A DNA stretch of 50,046 bases from Deltaproteobacteria bacterium (lineage in GTDB: Bacteria; Desulfobacterota; Binatia; UBA9968; JAJDTQ01). The translations under genes and the position numbers were made by a program. The stretch lies in the NCBI GenBank assembly GCA_028818755.1, contig JAPPNF010000143.1, positions 1-50,046 on the forward strand, read 5' to 3'. A model generated the notes under the pieces. It made no database searches and had not been told where the DNA came from. It was given only the letters and a program-made list of their open reading frames with translations. Shown one piece after another: positions 15,453 to 23,477 of the stretch. The stretch's first letter is position 1. The number at the start of each line of letters is the position of its first letter.

Positions 15453-16604
15453 TTGATCGACAAGGCGCGTCTCAAGGAACGCGTGTTGGAGTTGGTGCAA
15501 ATCGACAGCCACTCCCGCAAGGAACTGGCCATTGCGCTGCATCTCAAGGAAATCCTCGAAGGGCTGGGCGGCGTGGTTTTCGTGGACGACGCCGGCGCCG
15601 CGGTGGGGGGCGAGGTCGGGAACCTCGTGGCGCACTTCGACGGCACCGTCGACGGCGCCGAGCCGATGCTCCTTTCCGCGCACATGGACACGGTGGCCCC
15701 GGGCGAAGGGGTGATGCCCGTGGTGGAGGGCGACATCATCCGAAGCGACGGAACCACCGTGCTGGGCGGCGACGACAAGAGCGGCATCGCCATCATCCTG
15801 GAAGTGATCGAGTCCCTGCGCGAGGAGGAGCTGCCGCACGGGCACATCGACGTGGTCTTCACTATCTGCGAGGAGATGGGACTGCTCGGGGCCAAGCACC
15901 TGGACCTGGGCCTGGTGCGGGCGAAGACCGGCCTGGTGCTCGACAGCGACTCCATCGGCTTCCTGATCACCAGGGCGCCGGCGGCCAACCTCGTGGAGTT
16001 CGAGGTCCACGGACTCGAAGCGCACGCAGGCATCTGCCCGGAACGGGGGATGAGCGCGCTCCAGGTAGCCGCCCGGGGCATCGCCGCCATGCAGCTCGGG
16101 CGCATCGACGAGGACACCACCGCGAACATCGGTTTGGTTAACGGAGGCACGGCGGTGAACATCGTCCCCAACCGGGTGACCCTCACCGGCGAGGTGCGCA
16201 GCCATGACGAGGAGAAGCTCGAACGGCAGACGCGGGCGATGCTCGCGTGCCTCGAGGAGGCCGCCGCCGGCGCCACCCTGGAGCTCGACGGCCGCCTCCA
16301 CGAAGCGCGCGTGGAGTCACGGATCAAACGGCAGTACGACCGCATGGACGTGCCCCACGAAACCGCCATCGTCCGGCGCGTCCACGAGGCGGCCACCAAC
16401 CTCGGCCTGGCCGTCGACACCATCGCCAAGGGCGGCGGCTGCGACGCCAACGTGCTGAACCAGCGCGGCCTCCAGGTGGCCAACTTGGCCAGCGGCATGC
16501 GGGACATCCACACGGTCAACGAGTGGCTTGACGTCAACGACCTGGTGAGCGCGGCCCGGCTCATCCACGAGGTCGTTCGGCTGGAGGGATGCCGGGTGTC
16601 ATGA
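15453..16604 (+). CDS. M20-family metallopeptidase (peptidase T-like)
   Basis: 383-residue cytosolic zinc di-/tripeptidase or amino-acylase. Metal ligands are visible: His-Asp in LLSAHMDTVAPGEG near 72-85, the bridging Asp in GGDDKSG near 109, Glu-Glu in CEEMG near 139, and a later Asp in LVLDSDSIG near 164. HAGICPERGMSAL marks the dimerisation (lid) domain, and a C-terminal H (DIHTVNEW) completes the site. This pattern is close to peptidase T and the PepT-like subgroup. It starts at TTG with an excellent AGGAGGT six bases upstream. It lies directly downstream of palindromic element copy 2, from which it may be transcribed or insulated. Confidence 0.9.
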   Translation: MIDKARLKERVLELVQIDSHSRKELAIALHLKEILEGLGGVVFVDDAGAAVGGEVGNLVAHFDGTVDGAEPMLLSAHMDTVAPGEGVMPVVEGDIIRSDGTTVLGGDDKSGIAIILEVIESLREEELPHGHIDVVFTICEEMGLLGAKHLDLGLVRAKTGLVLDSDSIGFLITRAPAANLVEFEVHGLEAHAGICPERGMSALQVAARGIAAMQLGRIDEDTTANIGLVNGGTAVNIVPNRVTLTGEVRSHDEEKLERQTRAMLACLEEAAAGATLELDGRLHEARVESRIKRQYDRMDVPHETAIVRRVHEAATNLGLAVDTIAKGGGCDANVLNQRGLQVANLASGMRDIHTVNEWLDVNDLVSAARLIHEVVRLEGCRVS

Positions 16605-16672
16605 GCGGCCCGTCTCGCGGCCTTCGAGGCTTCCGGGACCGAAACCCATGAACCGTCGTTACGGCGCCAAAA

Positions 16673-18118
16673 ATGCTTGGACGTGAGCTCGAAACGCTCT
16701 TGAAGGAAGAACGCGGGCAGTTCTTCGAGTTCGTCAGCGCCTATGAGCAGAAGAGGCGCGGAACTCAAACGAAGCGGCCCCAGGACCTCGCCCGCGAGAT
16801 CGCGCGCATCCTCAGCGGCATGGTCAACGCCGACGGCGGCGTGCTCCTGGTAGGCGTCGAGCCCGACAAGAGCCTCACCGGCCTTCCTTACTCCGAGCAG
16901 GAGATCAAGGAGCTGGGCGAGGTGCCCCAGAGCCTCCTCAATCCACCCCTCCCCACCCTTCACGAACGGATCGACCTCGGCAACCTGCTGCTGCTCCGGT
17001 TCGAGGCGAGCCCGGGGCTGGAGATCCGCCGCGTGGCCAGCGGCAGGACGTTCTACCGCATCGCCGCGGAAAACCCCGCGGTGGCGCCCGAGCAGATCCG
17101 GCTGTTGAAGGACGCCAAGCTGTCGTACTCCTACGAACGGCAGCACGTCCACGCCGCCGCCTGGGAGGACCTGGACGACGCCGCCCTGGAGTCCTTTGCC
17201 GAGCGCATGGATGCGCAAACGGACCCGCGCTCGTTGTTGTCGCGCCCGTATCATCTCGTCCGCGGCTCCGTGGACCACCCCGAGATCTCCATGGCCGCGC
17301 TGCTTCTCTTCGCCCGGGAGCCGACCCGATGGCATCCGCGCTGCGGCATCGACTTCGTCAAGTACGAGGGCACCGAGAGGCAGTACGGAGAGGACCTCAA
17401 CGTGGTCAAGCGGGTACGCATCGACGCGCCCCTGTGGACCCTCGTCCACGAAGCCGTGGGACGGATCAAGGAGCACATCCGCGAGCGCATGGTCAGGCAC
17501 GACCTGTTCTTCCGGGAGCGCCTGGAGTACCCCTCGCTGGCGTGGCAGGAGGCGCTGGTCAATGCCGTCGGACACCGCGACTACGCCATCACCGGCGCGG
17601 AGATCGAGTTCTGGATGTTCGACGACCGCCTGGAAGTGAGGAGCCCGGGGGTGCTGCCGGCCCCCGTCGCCCTCGACCATCTCAACCGGCAGCAGCGGGT
17701 GCACTTCTCACGCAATCCGCTGCTGGTGCGGGTGCTGGCGGACCTGGGCTACATGCGCGAGATCGGCGAGGGCGTCCCGCGCATGTTCCAGGAGATGGAG
17801 CACAACTCGCTGCGGCCGCCGGAGTTCTCCACCGAGGGTTTCTACTTCACCGTGACGCTGCGCAACACCCCCATCTACGACGATGAGACCTTGCGGTGGC
17901 TCGACCACTTCGACCGTTCCCGCCTGAACCCCCGGCAACAGCGGCTGCTGGTGTACGCACTCTCCCACGACAAGGTGCTTTCGACCGCCGACTACCAGCG
18001 CGTCGCCGAAGTCGACCGGGACACCGCCTATCGCGACCTTCGCAGCCTGGTGAAACTGGGCATTCTCGCCCCCATCAAGCCCAAGAGCCGGACCTACCGG
18101 ATCGTGGAGCCGATGTGA
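16673..18118 (+). CDS. AlbA_2/Schlafen-like ATP-binding transcriptional regulator
   Basis: 481-residue protein of the COG2865 type. Residues ~15-110 are an AlbA_2 domain (FFEFVSAYEQKRRG, then IARILSGMVNADGGVLLVGVE). Residues ~280-390 are a GHKL-type ATP-binding domain, with QEALVNAVGHRDYA as the N-box, a DDRLEVRSPG strand and GEGVPRMFQEME. The last ~70 residues form a winged helix (STADYQRVAEVDRDTAYRDLRSLVKLGIL). Such proteins are putative transcriptional regulators, and some occur near defence or stress genes. Its stop overlaps the GTG start of the methyltransferase by four bases, so the two are translationally coupled. No Shine-Dalgarno is seen at the ATG. Confidence 0.85.
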   Translation: MLGRELETLLKEERGQFFEFVSAYEQKRRGTQTKRPQDLAREIARILSGMVNADGGVLLVGVEPDKSLTGLPYSEQEIKELGEVPQSLLNPPLPTLHERIDLGNLLLLRFEASPGLEIRRVASGRTFYRIAAENPAVAPEQIRLLKDAKLSYSYERQHVHAAAWEDLDDAALESFAERMDAQTDPRSLLSRPYHLVRGSVDHPEISMAALLLFAREPTRWHPRCGIDFVKYEGTERQYGEDLNVVKRVRIDAPLWTLVHEAVGRIKEHIRERMVRHDLFFRERLEYPSLAWQEALVNAVGHRDYAITGAEIEFWMFDDRLEVRSPGVLPAPVALDHLNRQQRVHFSRNPLLVRVLADLGYMREIGEGVPRMFQEMEHNSLRPPEFSTEGFYFTVTLRNTPIYDDETLRWLDHFDRSRLNPRQQRLLVYALSHDKVLSTADYQRVAEVDRDTAYRDLRSLVKLGILAPIKPKSRTYRIVEPM

Positions 18119-19119
18119 GCGAGGATTTCACCCGGCTGGCGGCAATCGCCGGCGCGTATACCGAGGCCCGTATCCTCCAGGCAGCCGTGTCCCTCGGGGT
18201 ATTCGACGCGCTCCGCGGCGAGGAAGCCCTGGACGCGGCCGCGTTGGCGGCGGCCATCGGCGCCGAGGCCCGCGCCACCGGCCTGTTGGCGGATGCCCTG
18301 GCGGTGATGGGACTGCTGGACAAGGACGGCCGCCGCTACCGGCTGAACGAGCTGTCCGCCACCTACCTGACCACCGGATCGCCCAGGGACTTCAGCGGCA
18401 TGGTGCGCTTCGAGGCTCTGTCGTGGGACGCCTGGGGAAGGCTGGAAGAGGCCGTGCGTGCCGGACGGCCCGCAAGGGTTCCGGACATGTACCAGACCGA
18501 CGAGGCCGAGACCGGGATCTTCATCGAAGCCATGGACTCGCTGGTCAGGGCGCGCGGCGATGCCGAGATCACGGCCGGCGCCCTGGACCTCGCCGGCGCG
18601 CGGCGGCTGCTGGACGTAGGCCCGGGACCCGCCACCTATCCCATCGCCCTGTGCAGGCGCTACCCGGCGTTGCGCGTCACCCTCTACGACCTGCCCGGGA
18701 CCTTGCGCATCACCGAGCGCTACGTCCGTGCGTCGGACGTGGCCGACCGCATCGAGTGCGTTGCCGGAGACTACCGGACCGACGCCGTGCCCGGCGGCCA
18801 GGACGTCGTCTTCCTGTCCAACATCATCCACGGTGAAGATGAAGCGACCAATGAGGTATTGATGCGTATGCTCGCGGATTCGTTGGCCCCGGGAGGACGC
18901 ATCATCATCAAGGACCACATGCTGGAAGGAAGCCGCGCGGAAACCGACAGCGGCACCGTCTTCAGCCTGTTGATGCTGCTGACCACGGCGGGCGGGCGCT
19001 GCTACTCGGTCGGCGAGGTCTGCGGCTGGCTCGAGCGAAGCGGTCTGGTGGATGTGGAGCGGGTGGAGCTGCCGGCGCCGCTGACGTCGTCCCTGGTCAT
19101 CGGACACAAGCCCTCGTAG
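18115..19119 (+). CDS. SAM-dependent O-methyltransferase (plant-type OMT fold)
   Basis: 334-residue methyltransferase. The N-terminal winged-helix dimerisation domain is seen in ILQAAVSLGVFDAL...ATGLLADALAVMGLL. The SAM-binding motif is LLDVGPGPATYPIAL near 165-180, followed by DLPGTL and AGDYRTD, the usual second motif. It resembles acetylserotonin or hydroxyindole O-methyltransferases and bacterial small-molecule OMTs. Substrate unknown. It starts at GTG 18115 within the GTGA overlap with the regulator upstream; this start keeps the family's usual length. The stop TAG (19117-19119) is the first three bases of a REP-like palindrome. Confidence 0.88.
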   Translation: MSEDFTRLAAIAGAYTEARILQAAVSLGVFDALRGEEALDAAALAAAIGAEARATGLLADALAVMGLLDKDGRRYRLNELSATYLTTGSPRDFSGMVRFEALSWDAWGRLEEAVRAGRPARVPDMYQTDEAETGIFIEAMDSLVRARGDAEITAGALDLAGARRLLDVGPGPATYPIALCRRYPALRVTLYDLPGTLRITERYVRASDVADRIECVAGDYRTDAVPGGQDVVFLSNIIHGEDEATNEVLMRMLADSLAPGGRIIIKDHMLEGSRAETDSGTVFSLLMLLTTAGGRCYSVGEVCGWLERSGLVDVERVELPAPLTSSLVIGHKPS

Positions 19120-19141
19120 GGGCGGGTTTCAAACCCGCCCG
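19117..19141. repeat. REP-like palindrome, copy 2, overlapping the methyltransferase stop
   Basis: GGGCGGGTTTCAAACCCGCCC, preceded directly by TAG, the stop codon of the methyltransferase. The inverted repeat is perfect over ten bases each side. Same arrangement as at tctA (7445) and the second amidohydrolase (38289). Confidence 0.8.
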
Positions 19142-19175
19142 CGTCCGGACCCGGCAGACCCAGTCGAATCGGCAG

Positions 19176-19358
19176 CTATTCCAGAACGGCGGTTGGGGAG
19201 ATCTTGAAGGCCTTGTCCAACACCTTGGCGCGCGCCTGGTCGGTCCTTGCCCCCTGAAGCTTCACACGCAGTTTGGCCAAGCTCTTTTTCCGCCTGCGCC
19301 GCCGCTTGATCTCCATGGTTCTCTGAAGAGGCATGCGGACGACGGTTAACACACGCAT
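19176..19358 (-). CDS. Small basic protein, DUF6800-like
   Basis: A 60-residue reading frame whose core, MEIKRRRRRKKSLAKLR, then AKVLDKAFKISP, resembles small DUF6800-type proteins: a run of Arg/Lys, a helix, and a C-terminal K-x-S/P motif. The true start may be the internal Met at 19316 (46 residues) or 19334; none has a good ribosome site. Function unknown; the basic helix suggests nucleic acid or ribosome contact. It lies between the methyltransferase and the aldolase genes, in the same orientation as the aldolase. Confidence 0.5.
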   Translation of the reverse strand: MRVLTVVRMPLQRTMEIKRRRRRKKSLAKLRVKLQGARTDQARAKVLDKAFKISPTAVLE

Positions 19359-19514
19359 GACCGGGCCGCAAGCGCGCGCTACGCGAATGGAACTCGCCTA
19401 CCCCGTCGGCCTACCGACGAGCACGCCCCCGGTGTGGGTCAGACGGTCTCTCCGGCGCCCTTCGACTTCGCGAGGCTTTACTTCGCTACGCTCAGGACCG
19501 AGGGAAACCCCTGC

Positions 19515-20438
19515 TCACGCCTCCTCCCCGGCATAGATCCGCATCACTTTGTCGAGCAGCGCGATGGCGTCGGACTTGCTGCGCTGGAACGAGTTCCGTC
19601 CGATGATGGAGCCGAATCCGCCCCCCGCGTGGATGGCGCGGATCTCGGCCAGCAGAGCCTCGTCGGTGGTGGCGGGACCGCCCGAGAAGATCACGATGCG
19701 CCGGCCGTCGAAGGCCGACTGCACCACGTGGCGGATCCGGTCCGCGGGATCGGCGATGGGGACGCCTTCCTTCTCGAACACCTTGCGCGCCGCGTCCTGC
19801 TCGATGTTCTCCAAGGGAAACTTCACCTTGATGATATGCGCTCCGAGCTGTGCCGCGATCTGCGCCGCATAGCCGCACACGTCGACGGCCGCCTCCCCCG
19901 CCTTGCTGAGCCCCGAGCCCCGGGGATAGGACCAGATCACCACGGCCAGACCGTTGCGCTTGGCCTCTTTGGCGATGCCGCGGATCTGCTCGTACATCGC
20001 AAAGCGATGCTCCGAGCCGGGATAGACGGTGAAGCCCACGGCCACGCAACCCAGGCGCAACGCGTCGTCCACGCTGGAGGTGACCGCCTGCGTCGGATCC
20101 CTCTCGTCGTTGAGGAGATCGTGGTTGTTGACCTTCAGAATGAGCGGGATCTCGCCGGCGAACTCCCGGGCGCCGGCTTCGAGAAAGCCCAGCGGCGCGG
20201 CGTACGCGTTGCAGCCCGCGTCCAGGGCGAGCTCGAAGTGATAACGCGGATCATACCCCGCCGGATTGGGGGCGAAGCTCCGGGCCGGACCGTGCTCGAA
20301 ACCCTGGTCCACGGGCAGGATCACGAACTTGCCGGTGCCGCCGAGCCGCCCGTGGTTGAGGATCCGGGCTAGGTTCGTCAGGGTCCCGGGGTTGTCGCTG
20401 CCGTACCAGCTCAGAACCTCTCGTACTCTCTCGGTCAT
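19515..20438 (-). CDS. Class I fructose-bisphosphate aldolase (DhnA/archaeal type)
   Basis: 307-residue Schiff-base aldolase. It cleaves or forms fructose 1,6-bisphosphate from DHAP and glyceraldehyde 3-phosphate. The N-terminal FVILPVDQGFEHGP, central LILKVNNHDLL, VVIWSYPRGSGL, and AHIIKVKFP (the Schiff-base Lys in IIKVK) fit the DhnA family. VIFSGGP and FGSIIGRNSFQR form the phosphate site. Length is normal. The start at 20438 is supported by AGGAGG eight bases upstream; upstream in-frame residues are out of family. It follows fbp by 22 bases, so the two gluconeogenic enzymes are one operon. Confidence 0.93.
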   Translation of the reverse strand: MTERVREVLSWYGSDNPGTLTNLARILNHGRLGGTGKFVILPVDQGFEHGPARSFAPNPAGYDPRYHFELALDAGCNAYAAPLGFLEAGAREFAGEIPLILKVNNHDLLNDERDPTQAVTSSVDDALRLGCVAVGFTVYPGSEHRFAMYEQIRGIAKEAKRNGLAVVIWSYPRGSGLSKAGEAAVDVCGYAAQIAAQLGAHIIKVKFPLENIEQDAARKVFEKEGVPIADPADRIRHVVQSAFDGRRIVIFSGGPATTDEALLAEIRAIHAGGGFGSIIGRNSFQRSKSDAIALLDKVMRIYAGEEA

Positions 20439-20460
20439 CACTCGTCCTCCTGGGGCGGGA

Positions 20461-21453
20461 TCATTCCTCCGCCACGAACCGTTCAAAAAGGGCGACGTTC
20501 TCGACGCTGCCGATGGCGATGGGCGTGCGCTGATGGATCGCCTCCGGCACGACGTCCAGCAGGCGTCCCCGCCCGGTGCTGGCGGCGCCGCCCGCCTGCT
20601 CCGCCACGCACGCCAGCGGCGCACACTCGTAGAGCAGCCGCAGCTTGCCGTTGGGACTGCCGGGGTCGCCAGGATAGAAATACATGCCGCCGTCCAGCAG
20701 GCAGCGGTGAAGGTCGGCCACCAGGGCGCCCGTGTACCTCAAGGAATGGGGCCTGCCGCTGGGCTTGTCCTTGTCGGTGACGTAGTCCAGGTACTTCCGC
20801 ACCCCTGCTTCCCAGTCCTTGTGGCGGCCGACGTTGGCGCTGTAGACGGCCCCCTTCTCGGGACAGCGGATATCCTCGTGGGTAAGGACGAACTCTCCCA
20901 CCCCCTTGTCCAGGGTGAAGCCGTGGACGCCCGCGCCCACCGTGTAGACCAGCACGGTGCTTGTGCCGTAGAGCACGTAGCCGGCGCACACCAGCTCCGA
21001 ACCCTTCTGCAGGAACTCCTCGCCGGAGAGTTCGCCGGTGCGGCCGCGCCGGAGGATTCCGAATATCGTCCCCAGCGGAGCGTTGACATCTGTGTTGGAC
21101 GAACCGTCCAGCGGGTCGGTGCACAGCAGGTACCGGGCGTCGTCCGAGGTGCTCATGATCACGGCCTCTTCCAGTTCCTCGGAGGCGATGCCCGCCACCA
21201 CGCTGCAGCCCGAGAAGGCGTCCATGACGATCTCGTTGCCGATGACGTCGAGCTTCTTCTGCATGTCGCCGGTGGCATTCTGGTCGCCCGCCAGTCCCAG
21301 CTTTCCGGCGAGAGCCGCCTGATCGACCTCACGGGCGAGAATCTTCCCGGCGAGCGCGACGGGCTCCAGGAGGGCGCGCAGGTCGTCCGCCCCGTCCTTG
21401 CGCCAGCTTCCTTCCTCCATGAGATGTCGACCCAGCGTCGTTCCTGCAGCCAT
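20461..21453 (-). CDS. fbp: Fructose-1,6-bisphosphatase class 1
   Basis: 330-residue Mg-dependent phosphatase that hydrolyses fructose 1,6-bisphosphate to fructose 6-phosphate, the irreversible step of gluconeogenesis (also used in the Calvin cycle). The active site DPLDGSSNTD begins at residue 113. The metal ligand Glu pair SEELEE lies near 92, and GGMYFYPGD holds the sugar-phosphate site near 245. Length is typical. It is in tandem with the aldolase, 22 bases apart, and downstream of a DapA-like gene (60 bases). No carboxysome, Rubisco or phosphoribulokinase gene is in view, so gluconeogenesis is the safer role. Confidence 0.95.
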   Translation of the reverse strand: MAAGTTLGRHLMEEGSWRKDGADDLRALLEPVALAGKILAREVDQAALAGKLGLAGDQNATGDMQKKLDVIGNEIVMDAFSGCSVVAGIASEELEEAVIMSTSDDARYLLCTDPLDGSSNTDVNAPLGTIFGILRRGRTGELSGEEFLQKGSELVCAGYVLYGTSTVLVYTVGAGVHGFTLDKGVGEFVLTHEDIRCPEKGAVYSANVGRHKDWEAGVRKYLDYVTDKDKPSGRPHSLRYTGALVADLHRCLLDGGMYFYPGDPGSPNGKLRLLYECAPLACVAEQAGGAASTGRGRLLDVVPEAIHQRTPIAIGSVENVALFERFVAEE

Positions 21454-21513
21454 CTTGACGACTCCTCGCTGTCGTTTTTGGTGCCTCAGCTTCCTGGCGT
21501 CGTTGGACCGTCG

Positions 21514-22425
21514 TTACGCCTTCGCGGCCCTCACGCCGCTGGGCAATACCCCGAATTCCCGGAGGATACGCGCCAGGTGTTCCCTGTGGGCATCGGTCAT
21601 GACCGGAAGCGGTGGCCTGACCGGACCTCCGGCAAGGCCCACCATGTCCATGCCGGCCTTCACCACGGCCGCATGGCCGGCCGCCTTGCACAGCATCCGG
21701 TACTCCGCCAGCCGCAGGTACAGGGCCTGCGCCTCGTGGGCGTCTCCCCGGACCGCGGCATCGTAGATCTCCACCACGGATTCCGGCCAGAACGACGCCG
21801 TGGTGGCGGTGTTGCCGATCATGCCCAGGGCGAGGCATGTCCAGATCATGGACTCTGCGCCGCCGATGAGCGCCATCTTGTCGGCAGCAAGAGCCACCGT
21901 CTCGTCCAGTTCCACGGCATTCTGGGTGGCCTGCTTGATGCCGGCGATGCCGGCCACGTCCGCCAGCTCGGCGATCATGGCGGGCCGCATGCTGTAGCCC
22001 ACCCGTGGCGGCGCGTTGTAGAGGAATACCGGCACTCCCACCTCGGCGATCCGCTGGAAGTGGTCGCGGATGCTGGCGTCGTTCACGTTGTTGAAGTACG
22101 GCGGCGTGGCCATCACCGCGTCGGCGCCCAACTCCTTGGCGTAGCGGGTCAGCGCCACGGCCGCCACCGTGCCGGAATGCGAAACGCCCAGCATGATGGG
22201 CTTGCGGCCCTGGTTGGTCTCGACCGCGATGCGCATGATCTCCAGGCGCTCCTCGTCCGTCACAGCGGCGAACTCCCCCTGGGTGCCGAGCACCACCAGC
22301 ACGTGCGCCGAGCTGTCGGCGGCGAACGAAACGTTGCGCGCCATCCCTTCCCTGTCGAGAGACAGATCCTCCTTGAACGGCGTCGTCAAGATCGTGTGAA
22401 TCCCTCTCCACTTCTCGTGGTCCAT
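21514..22425 (-). CDS. DapA/NanA-superfamily Schiff-base lyase or synthase
   Basis: 303-residue TIM-barrel enzyme of the dihydrodipicolinate synthase family. The Schiff-base Lys164 is in GIKQAT, Tyr136 in LYNAPPRVG, and GTQGEF (47-52) replaces the usual GTTGE pyruvate-carboxylate loop. The family condenses or cleaves pyruvate-containing or keto-acid substrates. It need not be the lysine-pathway enzyme; paralogues act in sugar-acid or hydroxyproline breakdown. GGAG lies ten bases upstream of the ATG. It is the first gene of the run with fbp and the aldolase, although the 60-base gap allows separate transcription. The call to family is firm; the substrate is not. Confidence 0.9.
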   Translation of the reverse strand: MDHEKWRGIHTILTTPFKEDLSLDREGMARNVSFAADSSAHVLVVLGTQGEFAAVTDEERLEIMRIAVETNQGRKPIMLGVSHSGTVAAVALTRYAKELGADAVMATPPYFNNVNDASIRDHFQRIAEVGVPVFLYNAPPRVGYSMRPAMIAELADVAGIAGIKQATQNAVELDETVALAADKMALIGGAESMIWTCLALGMIGNTATTASFWPESVVEIYDAAVRGDAHEAQALYLRLAEYRMLCKAAGHAAVVKAGMDMVGLAGGPVRPPLPVMTDAHREHLARILREFGVLPSGVRAAKA

Positions 22426-22476
22426 TGTTTCTCCCGGTTTGCTCGTCCGATCTTCGGAAAAAGAAATTGCATCAAC

Positions 22477-22504
22477 GCTATATGGATGATCGCGGGTCTG
22501 TCAA
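22477..22504 (-). promoter_or_regulatory. Candidate sigma-70-type promoter of the DapA-like gene
   Basis: On the minus strand a perfect TTGACA (22504-22499), a 16-base spacer and TATAGC (22482-22477). The leader to the ATG at 22425 would be about 45 bases. It lies in the 202-base divergent gap before the hydrolase gene. Confidence 0.5.
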
Positions 22505-22627
22505 CACTGTGCGCGGACGCGCATGCGCCGGACGATCCTTGACAATCCGGGTTCCCTTGGATAACCGAGAACGGGTCGACGGAAGACGGATTTCTCAAGG
22601 TTCTTCAGCACAGACACGCGGCCGGAC

Positions 22628-23425
22628 ATGTCCAGCGACAAGTACACCGTGAGGCAGATCAGCTACCCCAGCGGGGGCATCGACGTCAACGCGCTCCTGT
22701 TCGAGCCCGCTGGCGTCACCGAGGGCGCGCCGGCCATCGTCCACCACCCGTCCCACAAGAGCCCGGCAAAGCACTACGAATGGTACCTCGGGAAGTTCGC
22801 CGAGGCCGGCTACGTGGGGCTGGGCATCGAACAGCGCGGCTACGGTTCGGGTCCCGCCGGCCAGAACGACCGCGGCGGCCCCTTGCAGCAGGGCGACATC
22901 GCCAACGGCATCGGCTTCCTGAGCGGGCTCGCGTCGGTGGACGCGGACCGCATCGCGGTGAGCGGGCATTCCAACGGCGCGGCCCTGGCCCTGATCGTCA
23001 GCTCGCGGGACGAGCGCGTAAAGGCGTGCCTGAGCCTCGCCCCCAAGACCGACTGGATCAAGGCGTTGCGGGGCGCCAGGGAGTGGAAGCCGGATTTCTA
23101 CGAGCTCACGGTCAAGGAGATGACCGGCGGGACGCCGCCGGAAGTGGACCCGAAACCCTTCATGGAACGGTCGCCCATCCATTACGCCGCGGACATCAAG
23201 GTGCCCGTGCTCTTCATCGTCGGCGCCCAGGACTGGGTCAACCCATCCTATCACTGCACGGACATGGCCGAGGCCCTCAAGCAGGCGGGAAACGAGCACG
23301 TGTCCGTGGAGATCATCGACGAGGTGGAGCACTTCTTCTGCCAGCGGCACTTCCTCGGTTACCGCTTCGACGCGGTCACCGGGCCCGCCCTTCGCTGGCT
23401 CGACCGCTACGTCAAGGGAGCCTGA
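22628..23425 (+). CDS. Alpha/beta hydrolase, dienelactone-hydrolase-like
   Basis: 265-residue cytosolic serine hydrolase. The nucleophile elbow GHSNGAAL is near residues 115-122, the acid is probably Asp in VGAQDWVNPSYH near 200, and the His is in DEVEHFF near 237. There is no signal peptide. It resembles dienelactone hydrolase or prolyl-oligopeptidase-like esterases that open lactones or cut esters. It is divergent from the DapA-like gene and lies 52 bases upstream of the molybdenum hydroxylase, with which it probably forms one catabolic operon. The ATG is the chosen start; there is no strong Shine-Dalgarno. Confidence 0.88.
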   Translation: MSSDKYTVRQISYPSGGIDVNALLFEPAGVTEGAPAIVHHPSHKSPAKHYEWYLGKFAEAGYVGLGIEQRGYGSGPAGQNDRGGPLQQGDIANGIGFLSGLASVDADRIAVSGHSNGAALALIVSSRDERVKACLSLAPKTDWIKALRGAREWKPDFYELTVKEMTGGTPPEVDPKPFMERSPIHYAADIKVPVLFIVGAQDWVNPSYHCTDMAEALKQAGNEHVSVEIIDEVEHFFCQRHFLGYRFDAVTGPALRWLDRYVKGA

Positions 23426-23477
23426 CGCGCCTCCGCCACCGACCGCCCACGCTTCAACACCAGGAAGGACCGACTCC

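Noticed and set aside
19456..19500. TTCGACTTCGCGAGGC...CTACGCTCAGGAC stretch as a dispersed repeat
   Set aside because: It resembles a common intergenic repeat fragment, but no second copy is seen in this window.
20461..22425. Calvin-cycle operon because of FBPase and aldolase
   Set aside because: No Rubisco, phosphoribulokinase or CbbR in the window; gluconeogenesis explains the pair.
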